Part shown: positions 17,701 through 24,980 of the stretch, piece after piece
How positions within the stretch are numbered: position 1 is the first letter of the stretch
Layout: each line of letters opens with the position of its first letter
Assembly: GCA_041391385.1 (NCBI GenBank)
Contig: JAWKOD010000005.1
Location: 248,001 to 312,000, forward strand
Source of the DNA: CANIGN01 sp041391385
Lineage (GTDB): Bacteria; Bdellovibrionota; UBA2428
Direction of reading: 5' to 3'
Length of the DNA: 64,000 nucleotides
Made by a program: the position numbers and the translations under genes
The notes under the pieces: model-generated
Databases searched by the model: none
Told to the model about the DNA's origin: nothing
The model's input: only the letters and a program-made list of their open reading frames with translations

Positions 17701-18122
17701 CTGAGCACAGGAACAGCTGTTCGAGTGGGAATTTCAGTAGAAATAGGTGTGACTGCTTTGCTAGTAGGTAATTCTACGGGGATAGCTTTGGGGATCGCAA
17801 TTTCTTCTACGGGAATAGCTTTGGGTGGAACTGCTTCAGGAGTCGGGGTGGGTGCTTCAATTTCTGCTTGAAGTTCAGTTTGTTGGGGAGCGGGAACTTC
17901 TTTTTTGAATCCCAGAAATCCCAACACACCTTCTCGTTTAACTTTGATTGTTTCTACTTCATCTTGCGCTTGAGGCGCTTTGTCTTTTTTTCCAAAAAAT
18001 GAGAAAAGGGGTTTTCTTGCACCTTTTTCTGCGCTGTTTGCCGGAATGCCAGCTCCCATACTTATTACGGTAATAAGTAAAATTTGAAGCCTTCTCAGCA
18101 GCCCTTTCGACAAATACGACAT
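14751..18122 (-). CDS. Large exported or membrane-anchored coiled-coil protein, 1123 aa
   Basis: An N-terminal hydrophobic segment (residues ~12-31, ending ANSA) can act as signal peptide. A Pro/Thr/Val-rich linker with repeated KAIPV units follows (residues ~85-150), then a second hydrophobic helix around residues 225-245 (LALIGAGGIATSILLATSLQ). The remaining ~870 residues are almost entirely charged heptad-type sequence rich in Glu, Lys, Arg and Gln, i.e. long coiled coils. No enzymatic motif is visible. It sits between prpD and prpB on the same strand, 22 bases before prpB, with nothing to suggest a metabolic role. A structural or envelope-spanning role is plausible but unproven. Confidence 0.7.
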   Translation of the reverse strand: MSYLSKGLLRRLQILLITVISMGAGIPANSAEKGARKPLFSFFGKKDKAPQAQDEVETIKVKREGVLGFLGFKKEVPAPQQTELQAEIEAPTPTPEAVPPKAIPVEEIAIPKAIPVELPTSKAVTPISTEIPTRTAVPVLRKETPTTAPRATIVSEDELPRGLNLAQENPLTEAEKAEIERLVLNAKKAIPVDQEDTKIIEELAVQEGVGKIDFEPEDENQTLSNEQLALIGAGGIATSILLATSLQQLIKWYDQKIEEYHKNNNRGKITGELEKLKSNLSYLRSQYSWIENRLAQMGLTIRSSAAGDRLRIAYKKVTGQKLAAAQLEIEKSQKDLAFRLREIAQQRTELVYSIGQKLLRNSNQELNDFNTIQKGGALEEKNLTQEQKRERGALNHTLETARDERAKSEERIQQAEKLLPKITPYLNGGEKPSPKEIDLYLGFGNVDDNEKRIWAELKGHEKTLGQKKGALKRQEIALAALNAVENKIPSPEGSIKKRLLIQAQQKAQTLQSEIEAIQHSIEISKSKLKAYGPTNRLQGTIKSEKEKSADRLTEINKLAAQIEEITPQQENARRALAETRTQRENEAADKAREKIADFGNSPVDHALSDEQAALRRLDERENRLIQEAQQREQETESRVSDLSESAHIKAQEDAARELATFLDRSLVSADSNSLVLESKPEFTASLTDPEGSEVSEAVDFLISQLVEEKRAEISPFVQEAIKTQDASKLQELIKSDEKNALVISELLAEKRTDLKSQKVSYLPLTLENKEKAFISSTLKSIKPATLTADKNFRAKIQNGPERRIAPSSYSDSHITVALSRTAAEHPIAPDLIQNALRTGQLGAEIHQLLREDPLRAASVIKQIPLNNLLTGGAMGNNKKLLNELRQTPQYNVDKILEARLKNTRLSSQIRSEIWLIESLQAVLGIPLSSNEASLYEGTNTRERKSVIEALLKRINENPQENLKIQRFLQQTNATFNSYDGQLSSEDDAKLDILRKALKVVKAQSKAHEIARRKNQRRIAVESDSRTRELERKIQEARQSIANLEARHSVASDDHNKAIIESQISAHKSHLATLEKTLEGYTGDRMYSAEPGTHKKVEITPDQGPTRARGFRKLTGCRGSLSST

Positions 18123-18200
18123 GCTTAAATTTTATACCGATTAAAGCTTTGGCTTTGGCCTAAAAGCCCTTATCATTCCAAAATAAGCGTAGATAACTTA

Positions 18201-18231
18201 TAACAGCCGTCTAAAAACTAGACGGCTGTTA
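18201..18231. terminator. 13-bp perfect hairpin downstream of prpD
   Basis: TAACAGCCGTCTA at 18201-18213 and TAGACGGCTGTTA at 18219-18231 form a perfect 13-bp stem with loop AAAAC, 31 bases after the prpD stop and 78 bases before the coiled-coil gene start. There is no strong T-run after it, but the stem is long enough to slow polymerase or protect an mRNA end. It suggests prpD and the downstream genes are at least partly separate transcripts. Confidence 0.55.
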
Positions 18232-18261
18232 ATATATTAAGATTCTGTTAAGGGCTTCTTT

Positions 18262-19770
18262 TTAAAAAATACCGCGTGTGTCGCGTGAGGAATTTTCTAA
18301 CTTATTGAGTGGCGCTACTACGTTGAGTTGGCAAATATCTTCCCATCCCAGTTTTGGCAATTTCTCAATAAGAGCTAGAAAACGCTCTTGTTCTTTAGCG
18401 TCAACAATAGCATCCGTAAGAGTTTTAAATTTGTGGATGTAGTTGGGACGAGTAAAGGGCTTAGCACCCGCAGGGTGAGCGTTTGCACGCGCTAGTTCAT
18501 CTACGATTTTCTCACCATTTTTAAGTACAATTTCAACACGTGCACCGAAAGCTTTTTGAGCAGGGTCGGGGTCGTGGTAACGCTTGGTCCATTCGGCATC
18601 TTCTTGGGTTGAAATCTTATTCCACAAAGCTACAGTAGCGGGACGATTTGCTCGCGCAGGGGAGTAGCTGTCTACGTGGTGCCATTTTCCATCTTCAAGT
18701 GCCACAGCGAAAATATACATAATACTGTGATCAAGAGTTTCTCTTGAAGCTTTGGGATCAAACTTTTGAGGATCGTTTGCACCAGTGCCAATGACATAGT
18801 GTGTGTGGTGACTTGTGTGAAGCACTATAGAGTCAATTTCTTCTGTGTTCTTAATGCGTTCTCTCATTTTAAAAGCAAGGTCGATCAGGGCCTGTGCTTG
18901 ATACTCTGCAGAGTGTTCTTTTGTATAGGTTTCTAAGATGGCAAGTTTTGCTTCGCCTGCTTCAGGCAACGGAACGTTATAGCTTGCGTTAGGCCCGCCA
19001 AGCATCCAGCTAATTACAGAGTCTTCTCCTTCGTAAATGGGAGAGGGGCTTTTTTCTCCGCGCATTGCGCGGTCAACAGCCTCAAGAGCAAGTTTTGTTC
19101 CGTGAGCAGGAGCATAAGCTTTCCAACTAGAGATCTCACCTTTTCGTGATTGTCGTGTAGCAAATGAAACGTGAACAGCTTGTTGAATGGCTTGATAGGT
19201 AACTTCTGTGCTTAATCCAAGCATGGTGCAAATGCCTGCAGCGGCTGCTGGGGCTAAGTGCGCAATGTGATCTTTTTTGTATTCATGTAAGCAGATGGCT
19301 TTTACAAGATTCACGTGAAGTTCGTAGGCAGTTGCAATTCCGCGCAACATATCTTGTCCACCTTTTCCACATTGTTGTGCAACTGCAAGAATTGCGGGAA
19401 TGCTATCTCCTGGGTGCGAGTAGTCAGCAGCGAGAAAAGTATCGTGCATGTCGAGTTCGCGAACGGCAGTGCCATTGGCCCATGTCGCCCATTCAGCATC
19501 AAAAGTTTGGTTATTTGAGATACCAAACACGGTTGCACCTTTTGCTCTTGGGTGAGCGAGGGCTTGGCTGCGTGCATTGGCAACAGGTTTGCGGTTAATG
19601 GCTGCAAGAGCAACTGAGGCATTGTCGATGATACGATTACCGATCATCGTTACGACGTCAGAGTTGAGAGCAACAGGATCCGTGGCAACTTCGGCCATTT
19701 TCCAGGCGAGTTGTTCTTCGCGAGGGAGGGGAACTTTTGACGGATAAACTTTTACGTTATGAAGCTTCAT
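18262..19770 (-). CDS. prpD: 2-methylcitrate dehydratase (MmgE/PrpD family)
   Basis: Dehydrates 2-methylcitrate to 2-methyl-cis-aconitate. The ~502-residue protein has the family's N-terminal segment NRIIDNASVALAAINR, the AHPRAKGATVFG stretch, the AKAICLHEYKK-like middle region with many conserved His, and the late HANAHPAG-type segment (RANAHPAGAKPF). ATG 19770 (MKLHNVKVYPSKVPLPREEQ) gives the expected start; the in-frame ATG 19830 would add 20 unusual residues. With prpB and prpC it completes the methylcitrate cycle core (aconitase is not in the window). No prpR-type regulator is nearby. Confidence 0.88.
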   Translation of the reverse strand: MKLHNVKVYPSKVPLPREEQLAWKMAEVATDPVALNSDVVTMIGNRIIDNASVALAAINRKPVANARSQALAHPRAKGATVFGISNNQTFDAEWATWANGTAVRELDMHDTFLAADYSHPGDSIPAILAVAQQCGKGGQDMLRGIATAYELHVNLVKAICLHEYKKDHIAHLAPAAAAGICTMLGLSTEVTYQAIQQAVHVSFATRQSRKGEISSWKAYAPAHGTKLALEAVDRAMRGEKSPSPIYEGEDSVISWMLGGPNASYNVPLPEAGEAKLAILETYTKEHSAEYQAQALIDLAFKMRERIKNTEEIDSIVLHTSHHTHYVIGTGANDPQKFDPKASRETLDHSIMYIFAVALEDGKWHHVDSYSPARANRPATVALWNKISTQEDAEWTKRYHDPDPAQKAFGARVEIVLKNGEKIVDELARANAHPAGAKPFTRPNYIHKFKTLTDAIVDAKEQERFLALIEKLPKLGWEDICQLNVVAPLNKLENSSRDTRGIF

Positions 19771-19935
19771 GGGTTCTTTTGTAGCTGAGAGTGAGTAGTG
19801 CTGCAATCTTGAAGGCGCAGCAAAAATCATGAGTTTGAGTTGTGGAGGATTGAAGGTGTTACGCGCGTGGTCATTCCCGAGTATAAGTCACAATGTTGGG
19901 GTGCCCCTATCAGAAGCTATTGCTAAGATAAGAGA

Positions 19936-20418
19936 GTGCTTCAGCGAGTCTGTCTTATTCTTTTATTACTAGCGTCATGCTCTATAAGTGGACCCTTAAG
20001 AGTTGATAAGTCGGCGAGCGGTTATTTCTTTCCTCCACCCGAAGCGGGATGGACGCAATTGGCTCCTCAAGAGGGAGCTGAAGTTTTGTACCAGAATAAA
20101 AATGGGGCTTTGTTAAGCGTAAGTTCTATTTGCGAGCGTTATGAAGAATCAAGTCTGGAATCTTTAGCACGCTCCGCGCTCACTCCAATTAAGCATTTTA
20201 AAGATAAGGATGCAGGACGTTTTCAACTCGACGGTCGAGAGGCTTTTCAGGTTTATGGTGCGGGTAAGGTAGATGGCGTCGAAGTCGAAATTGACTTTGT
20301 AGCTTGGAGAAAAGACGAGTGTCTTTTTGATTTTTCTGTTCAAGCTTCTCCATCTTTAAATTCTTCAACGAGGGCGAGCTTTCTTAAGATGCTTAAGAAG
20401 TTTCGTTATCCCAAGTGA
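19936..20418 (+). CDS. Lipoprotein of unknown function at the head of the mla cluster
   Basis: GTG start at 19936; residues 1-15 are a lipoprotein signal with lipobox LLASC (Cys15). The mature ~145 residues resemble a compact alpha/beta domain (AGWTQLAPQEGAEVLYQNKNG, then DGREAFQVYG...VEIDFVAWR) and carry two further cysteines. I recognise no named family. Its stop lies 10 bases before mlaE on the same strand, so it is almost certainly part of the Mla operon and may act as an envelope partner of the transporter. Confidence 0.7.
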   Translation: MLQRVCLILLLLASCSISGPLRVDKSASGYFFPPPEAGWTQLAPQEGAEVLYQNKNGALLSVSSICERYEESSLESLARSALTPIKHFKDKDAGRFQLDGREAFQVYGAGKVDGVEVEIDFVAWRKDECLFDFSVQASPSLNSSTRASFLKMLKKFRYPK

Positions 20419-20428
20419 GTAAATTTCT

Positions 20429-21235
20429 ATGAAGTTGCTTGTTTCTTGGAAGCGAAGCTTTGTAAGTACTGCTGAAAATCTCTTTATGGAGGTTGGTTCG
20501 TATTCGATGATGGTCGCACAGAGTTTTATGGTTTGGGTGCGTAGGCCTCCTAGCTTTAGTCAGTTGACATACGAAGTGAATTCACTCGGAGTTCAATCCT
20601 TCTTAATTGTCTTTGTTGCAGCCTTGTCGACAGGCTTAGTGTTAGCCATTCAGTTCGGTTTTGGTTTGGAGCGATTTGGAGCAAAATATTATGTTCCAAA
20701 AATTGTTTCAATTTCCTTGTGCCGAGAATTGGGACCTATTTTTACAGCGCTTATGCTCTCGGGTCGCGTAGGAGCAGGGATGGCTGCTGAGATTGCTTCG
20801 ATGAAAGTAACACAGCAAATAGATGCCGTAAGAGCTCTTGGAACAGATCCTATCCGACGAATAGTTGCACCCAAGATTTTAGCGCTCATTATTGCAACTC
20901 CTTTTCTGACTTTGCTTGCTGATATGGTGGGAATTTTTGGAGGGATGCTCGCATCTTCTTCGCAATTGGGTTTAGCTCCACATGATTATTTTTTTAAATC
21001 CTTTGAAATTATCACGTGGCGTGACGTCGTGGGTGGTTTAGTGAAGGGTGGTTTTTTTGGTTTTATTATTGCTTCTGTAAGTTGCCATGAAGGAATGAAC
21101 GCTAAAGGTGGAACCTTGGGCGTGGGCTTAGCAACTACAAATGCGGTTGTGAAATCTTCAATTGTAGTTCTTATTTTTGATTTTATTTTAACCAAGCTGC
21201 TCTGGTTGGCTGAGCACGCCATGACAAAGGGATAG
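20429..21235 (+). CDS. mlaE: Mla-type ABC transporter permease
   Basis: Inner-membrane permease of the MlaFEDB-type phospholipid transporter, which moves lipid between inner and outer membranes. The 268-residue length, five to six membrane helices and the family core (SLCRELGPIFTALMLSGRVGAGMAAEIASMKVTEQIDAL-like, here MKVTQQIDAVRALGTDP) are diagnostic. It follows the lipoprotein gene and is followed three bases later by mlaF. The start ATG 20429 has little ribosome site, consistent with coupled translation. Confidence 0.9.
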   Translation: MKLLVSWKRSFVSTAENLFMEVGSYSMMVAQSFMVWVRRPPSFSQLTYEVNSLGVQSFLIVFVAALSTGLVLAIQFGFGLERFGAKYYVPKIVSISLCRELGPIFTALMLSGRVGAGMAAEIASMKVTQQIDAVRALGTDPIRRIVAPKILALIIATPFLTLLADMVGIFGGMLASSSQLGLAPHDYFFKSFEIITWRDVVGGLVKGGFFGFIIASVSCHEGMNAKGGTLGVGLATTNAVVKSSIVVLIFDFILTKLLWLAEHAMTKG

Positions 21236-21238
21236 CAA

Positions 21239-21976
21239 ATGGATTTCTTGGTTGATGTGAAAAACTTTAAAAAATCTTTTGGTGATAAAGTTGTGCATAA
21301 AGACGTATCCTTTCATCTTGAGCCAGGAGAGATTGTTTGTCTTCTCGGCGCCAGTGGCTCGGGCAAGAGTGTTTTCTTGAGGGCCCTCATCGGTTTGGAA
21401 AAACCAGATTCAGGCACAATGACATATAAGGGGAAAAGCCTTGTGGGGCTTCATGAACAAGACTGGTTCTCGATTCGAAAAGAGATTGCCTATGCATTTC
21501 AGGGCGGAGCGCTTTTTGATTCTTTTACCGTTGAAGAGAATTTAATGTATCCCCTCGATGCTCACACGAAGCTCAGCAAAAAAGAAAAGAAGAGGCAGAT
21601 TTCTGAGATTCTTGAGTTGATTGGCTTGAGCGGTACGGAGCATCTCCTGCCGTCGGATCTTTCGGGTGGTATGCAAAAACGTGCGGGTTTGGCGCGCTCA
21701 ATTATTCTCGGCCCAGAGGTTATTTTATATGATGAACCAACAGCGGGACTTGATCCTTATAATACGCGAGTCATTCAAGATATTCTCATTGACCTCAAAA
21801 AAAGAGGGCGTTCTGGAATTTTAGTGACCCATGACATGCCTACAGCATTGGCTGTCTCAGACAGAATATCGCTTTTAGAGAACGGTACTATTGCAGTCTC
21901 TGGTAAAGCAAAAGAAGTACAAAATAATCCTCGGATTAAAAAGTTTATGGATGGAGAAATGAATGGAATCACCTAA
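21239..21976 (+). CDS. mlaF: Mla-type ABC transporter ATP-binding protein
   Basis: Cytoplasmic ATPase that drives the Mla lipid transporter. Walker A (GASGSGKS, residues ~38-45), Q-loop (AFQGGALFDS), signature (LSGGMQKR), Walker B (VILYDEPTAGLD) and the switch His (VTHDM) are all intact in 245 residues, the family length. Its 3' end overlaps the start of the mlaD gene by 14 bases. Confidence 0.92.
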   Translation: MDFLVDVKNFKKSFGDKVVHKDVSFHLEPGEIVCLLGASGSGKSVFLRALIGLEKPDSGTMTYKGKSLVGLHEQDWFSIRKEIAYAFQGGALFDSFTVEENLMYPLDAHTKLSKKEKKRQISEILELIGLSGTEHLLPSDLSGGMQKRAGLARSIILGPEVILYDEPTAGLDPYNTRVIQDILIDLKKRGRSGILVTHDMPTALAVSDRISLLENGTIAVSGKAKEVQNNPRIKKFMDGEMNGIT

Positions 21977-22782
21977 CGCTAAAGGCCAGTCACATCTTAT
22001 TGTTGGACTCTTTGTCTTTGTTTCACTTGTTGTTGCTGGAGGCTTTGTTATTTTTATGGGCGGCAGTGGCATTTTTAGTAGCGAGATAAAAGTTGGAACT
22101 GTCTTCCCCGATGCTCGTGGCTTGAATGTAGGCGCACCCGTATATTTAGCGGGCGTGAATATCGGTCGTGTTTTAGGTAAGGAACTTCCGCCCGACGAAG
22201 AGCGAGGTGTCTTGGTAAGCTTTTCGATTGATGGGAGTTTTTTAGACAGGGTGAAGAGTAATTCTTCTGTCACCATTTCTTCTGCTGGGATGTTGGGAGA
22301 CAAAACACTAGTAGTCTTAGAGGGAGATGGGGGCGATCGTTTGTCGAATGGATCACTTTGCCGGCAAAAGTAGACCAGGGTCTTGAATCCTATTTGGATC
22401 AAGTGGACAAGCAATTTTGAACATTAAAGAAATTACTGAAAACTTAGCGTTGATATTTAAAGACGGAAAGACAGGGAAGCGCATTGATAAAATTTTAGAA
22501 AACTTAGAGCGCGCATCAGATAACTTAAAGAAGAACACTGAGGGGAATTGGGGAACAAGCATAGACAAGACCTTGGCTCGTCTTGAGTCAGTCGTGACAA
22601 AAATTGATAAAGGCCAAGGGACTCTGGGAGCGCTTGTGAACGATAGTTCTCTTCATGAAGATATGCGGGTGTTGTTGGGAGGGGCGAAGAGATCTAAGAT
22701 TGTACGCTTTCTTGTGAAGCAAGCTATTTCTAACAGCGATGAAAAAGGCGGAAGTGACCAAGCCGCCCCTCGCGCACAGTAA
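21963..22782 (+). CDS. mlaD: MlaD/MCE-domain lipid-transport protein, two frameshifts as read
   Basis: The substrate-binding MCE component of the transporter: one N-terminal membrane helix (residues ~13-35), then an MCE domain (GTVFPDARGLNVGAPVYLAGVNIGRV), then a helical tail. As read, the frame leaves at a TTT run (22357-22359), continues as LPAKVDQGLESYLDQVD in the next frame, and moves again at CAATTTTG (22413-22418) into LNIKEITENLALIFKD, which runs to the TAA at 22782. Adding one base at each run gives a continuous ~273-residue protein. Both sites are homopolymers, so I take these as sequence errors and not a dead gene. Dispersed repeats follow its stop. Confidence 0.85.
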
Positions 22783-22786
22783 TTGT

Positions 22787-22912
22787 CACCTAAAAGGTAC
22801 CTAGTTACTTTTTACGTGTACCCGCTACCTTTCTGCACACACCCGCTACCTTTTGGTAGCTTAGTGGAGAAAGTATCCAGGTGTGTGGAGAAAAGAGCTA
22901 GGCACCTTTTGG
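22787..22912. repeat. Cluster of dispersed repeats after mlaD
   Basis: The stretch between mlaD and lemA holds AAAAGGTACC, then ACCCGCTACCTTT twice in tandem, then a 46-base unit at 22865-22910 (TGGAGAAAGTATCCAGGTG ... TAGGCACCTTTT). The 46-base unit recurs at 51314-51359 after uvrC with 42 of 46 bases identical. The ACCCGCTAC word also occurs in the repeat at the prpB end. Many of the words are half-palindromes around GGTACC or GGCACC. Confidence 0.75.
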
Positions 22913-22933
22913 TTTTTTTGCTTTAATGCAGAC

Positions 22934-23515
22934 ATGAGCTCATTTGGGACATTTCTAAAAGTTTCTTTTCTTTCTATACTTTTATCTTCATGCGGGATTC
23001 AAAGTATTCCTCAGCAGCTAAATGAAGTTGAAGCTTCTTGGGCTGAGGTTCAAAACCAATATCAGCGTCGAAGTGATTTAGTGCCTAATTTGGTAAATAC
23101 CGTAAAGGGCTATGCAAAGCATGAGTCTGAAACATTACAAAACGTCATAGAGGCACGAGCTGCAGCAACTCAGATTAAATTTGATGCAAAAGATTTAAAC
23201 GAAGCGAATCTAAAAAAGTTTCAAGCCGCACAAGGTTCCTTGGGATCTGCATTGGGACGCTTATTGGCAGTTTCTGAGAACTATCCCAATCTAAAAGCTG
23301 ACCAACAGTTTAGAGATCTTCAAGTACAGCTTGAGGGCACTGAAAATCGTATTGCTGTTGCTCGAAACAATTATATTGAATCTGTGAAGCGATTTAACAA
23401 TCTCGTCACTGTGTTTCCCACAAGTATCACTAACAGCCTAATGTTTAAGCATGAGAAAAAAGCACAGTTTTCAGTCAGTGAAGAAGCTACAAAAAATCCT
23501 GAGGTTAGTTTCTAG
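22934..23515 (+). CDS. lemA: LemA-family lipoprotein
   Basis: ATG 22934 gives a lipoprotein signal with lipobox LLSSC; an upstream in-frame start at 22883 would lie in repeat DNA. The mature part is the LemA four-helix pattern: NEVEASWAEVQNQYQRRSDLVPNLVNTVKGYAKHE, then FQAAQGSLGSALGRLLAVSENYPNLKA and NYIESVKRFNNLVTVFP. The role of LemA is not settled; it is widely found with TPM-domain proteins, as here, in envelope-maintenance clusters. It is followed two bases later by the first TPM gene. Confidence 0.9.
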   Translation: MSSFGTFLKVSFLSILLSSCGIQSIPQQLNEVEASWAEVQNQYQRRSDLVPNLVNTVKGYAKHESETLQNVIEARAAATQIKFDAKDLNEANLKKFQAAQGSLGSALGRLLAVSENYPNLKADQQFRDLQVQLEGTENRIAVARNNYIESVKRFNNLVTVFPTSITNSLMFKHEKKAQFSVSEEATKNPEVSF

Positions 23516-23517
23516 TT

Positions 23518-24243
23518 TTGATAGCACTCCATAGACTTAGTCTTCATTTTTGTTTTTTGTGCCTCTTTCTCCCTTCTGTTGCATTTGCAGCTAAGGCAAT
23601 ACCTTATCTGAGTGGCCCTGTTATAGATGAGGTCGGACTTTTATCTGCTTCTGAGCAGAATGAGATTTCAACTTATATCCGTTCGCATAAAGAACTTTTA
23701 CAAATGCAAGTTTGGATCGCCACACTTGAAGGCGAGAGTATAGAGACACTTTCTTATCGAGCTGCAAAACAATGGGCTTTGGGCACGGAGAAACGTGATA
23801 ACGGGGTCCTATTGTTAGTTGCACCTTCAGAAAAGCGTATGCGAATCGAAGTGGGGCGAGGCCTTGAGGGCGACATCCCAGATATTTTAGCTGGAAGAAT
23901 TCTGGACCACATTCTAAGACCAGATTTTCGGCAAGGTCGTTTTGCTGAGGGAATAAAAAAAGCACTTGAAACATGTGTGACACTTGCTTCGAAAGGTCCT
24001 CAAGCTGAGGCTGCCAAGAAAGCTCTGCAGGCGAGTCCTAATAAGAGACGGCCAAGTTCATTTGCTTATGTTGTGTTTATGCTTCTGTTCTTTGTATTTT
24101 CCATCTTTGGTGGAAGACGCAGGAGGCATGGGAGTATTTGGTACGGCGGCATGGGAGGCGGCGGCTGGGGCAGTGGCGGCGGTAGTGGCTGGAGCGGTGG
24201 CGGCGGTTCTTTTGGTGGTGGAGGCTCAAGTAGTTCATGGTGA
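23518..24243 (+). CDS. Exported TPM-domain protein with Gly-rich tail (YgcG-like)
   Basis: From TTG 23518, residues 1-24 are a signal peptide (VAFA-AKA). Residues ~30-150 are a TPM (TLP18.3/Psb32/MOLO-1) domain: VIDEVGLLSASEQNEISTYI, KRDNGVLLLVAPSEKRMRIEVGRGLEGDIPD. A C-terminal membrane helix (FAYVVFMLLFFVFSIFGG) is followed by a basic RRRR patch and a Gly/Ser/Trp-rich tail ending GGGSSSSW, the typical YgcG layout. TPM domains are linked to photosystem repair and phosphatase activity elsewhere; here the role is unknown. It overlaps the next TPM gene by 7 bases. Confidence 0.85.
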   Translation: MIALHRLSLHFCFLCLFLPSVAFAAKAIPYLSGPVIDEVGLLSASEQNEISTYIRSHKELLQMQVWIATLEGESIETLSYRAAKQWALGTEKRDNGVLLLVAPSEKRMRIEVGRGLEGDIPDILAGRILDHILRPDFRQGRFAEGIKKALETCVTLASKGPQAEAAKKALQASPNKRRPSSFAYVVFMLLFFVFSIFGGRRRRHGSIWYGGMGGGGWGSGGGSGWSGGGGSFGGGGSSSSW

Positions 24244-24863
24244 ATCTAAGTATAGAATTCGAAGAAAAACTTAAGGCTTATATTTCGGAAATTGAGGACA
24301 AGAGTCCTATTGAGATTGTTCCCGTTATTGTTAAAAAGGCTGATTCATATACAAAGGTATCTTTTGTTGGGGGACTTCTACTTGCTTACATGCCTTCACT
24401 TTTTTTAGCTTCTTTTTTGCCTCTTTGGGACTCTCTTGTTTACGGTATTGATTTTGCGATCTGGTTTTTCTTGTCGTTGCTATTTAGTTTTGTTTTGAGG
24501 AAATTGCCGTTTTTTTCTTTCTTCGTTCCTAAATTTATTCAGCAACAAAAGGTTTTGCAAAAAGCTGAAAGCTTATTCCTACATGAAGGTGTTTTTGAAA
24601 CTCAAGAACGCTTGGGGATACTCGTTGCAGTTTTTGAGTTTGAGCGATCCGTCATGGTACTCGCTGATAAGGGTTTTAATGGGCATGTTGAAAGCGGCTA
24701 TTGGTCCAAATTGGGAGCCACACTCGCCAACGACTTTAATCATAAAAATTACGGCGAAGAATTTTTTAAAGCCCTCAGAGAAATTGACCGCGAAATTACT
24801 CCTAAGTTCAAACATAGCGGGGATAATCCCAACGAGCTTTCTGACGACTTAAGAAAGCGATAA
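24237..24863 (+). CDS. Second TPM-domain membrane protein
   Basis: A 208-residue protein starting at ATG 24237 inside the end of the previous gene. An N-terminal ~40-residue cytoplasmic segment, two membrane helices (~residues 43-60 and 66-85) and a C-terminal soluble domain with ERLGILVAVFEFERSVMVLADKGFNG are the pattern of the shorter, membrane-anchored TPM proteins that pair with YgcG-type ones. LemA, exported TPM and membrane TPM thus form one operon (22934-24863). Confidence 0.75.
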   Translation: MVNLSIEFEEKLKAYISEIEDKSPIEIVPVIVKKADSYTKVSFVGGLLLAYMPSLFLASFLPLWDSLVYGIDFAIWFFLSLLFSFVLRKLPFFSFFVPKFIQQQKVLQKAESLFLHEGVFETQERLGILVAVFEFERSVMVLADKGFNGHVESGYWSKLGATLANDFNHKNYGEEFFKALREIDREITPKFKHSGDNPNELSDDLRKR

Positions 24864-24980
24864 TGTTTTTACTGTCACTTAAAGCTTTGCTGTTAAGTAC
24901 ACGTAATCGTTGCGTTTTCTGCCACAAGCTTTTTTTGGTGCTACCTAGACTCAAGCCTGTAGGGTGATACAAAATCATAA

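Noticed and set aside
21963..22782. Programmed ribosomal frameshifting in mlaD
   Set aside because: Two shifts at plain T or A/T runs, no slippery heptamer with downstream structure, and eight similar shifts in unrelated genes make sequence error the simpler explanation.
22787..22912. CRISPR-like array after mlaD
   Set aside because: The repeats are short, unequal and without regular spacers, and no cas gene is present.
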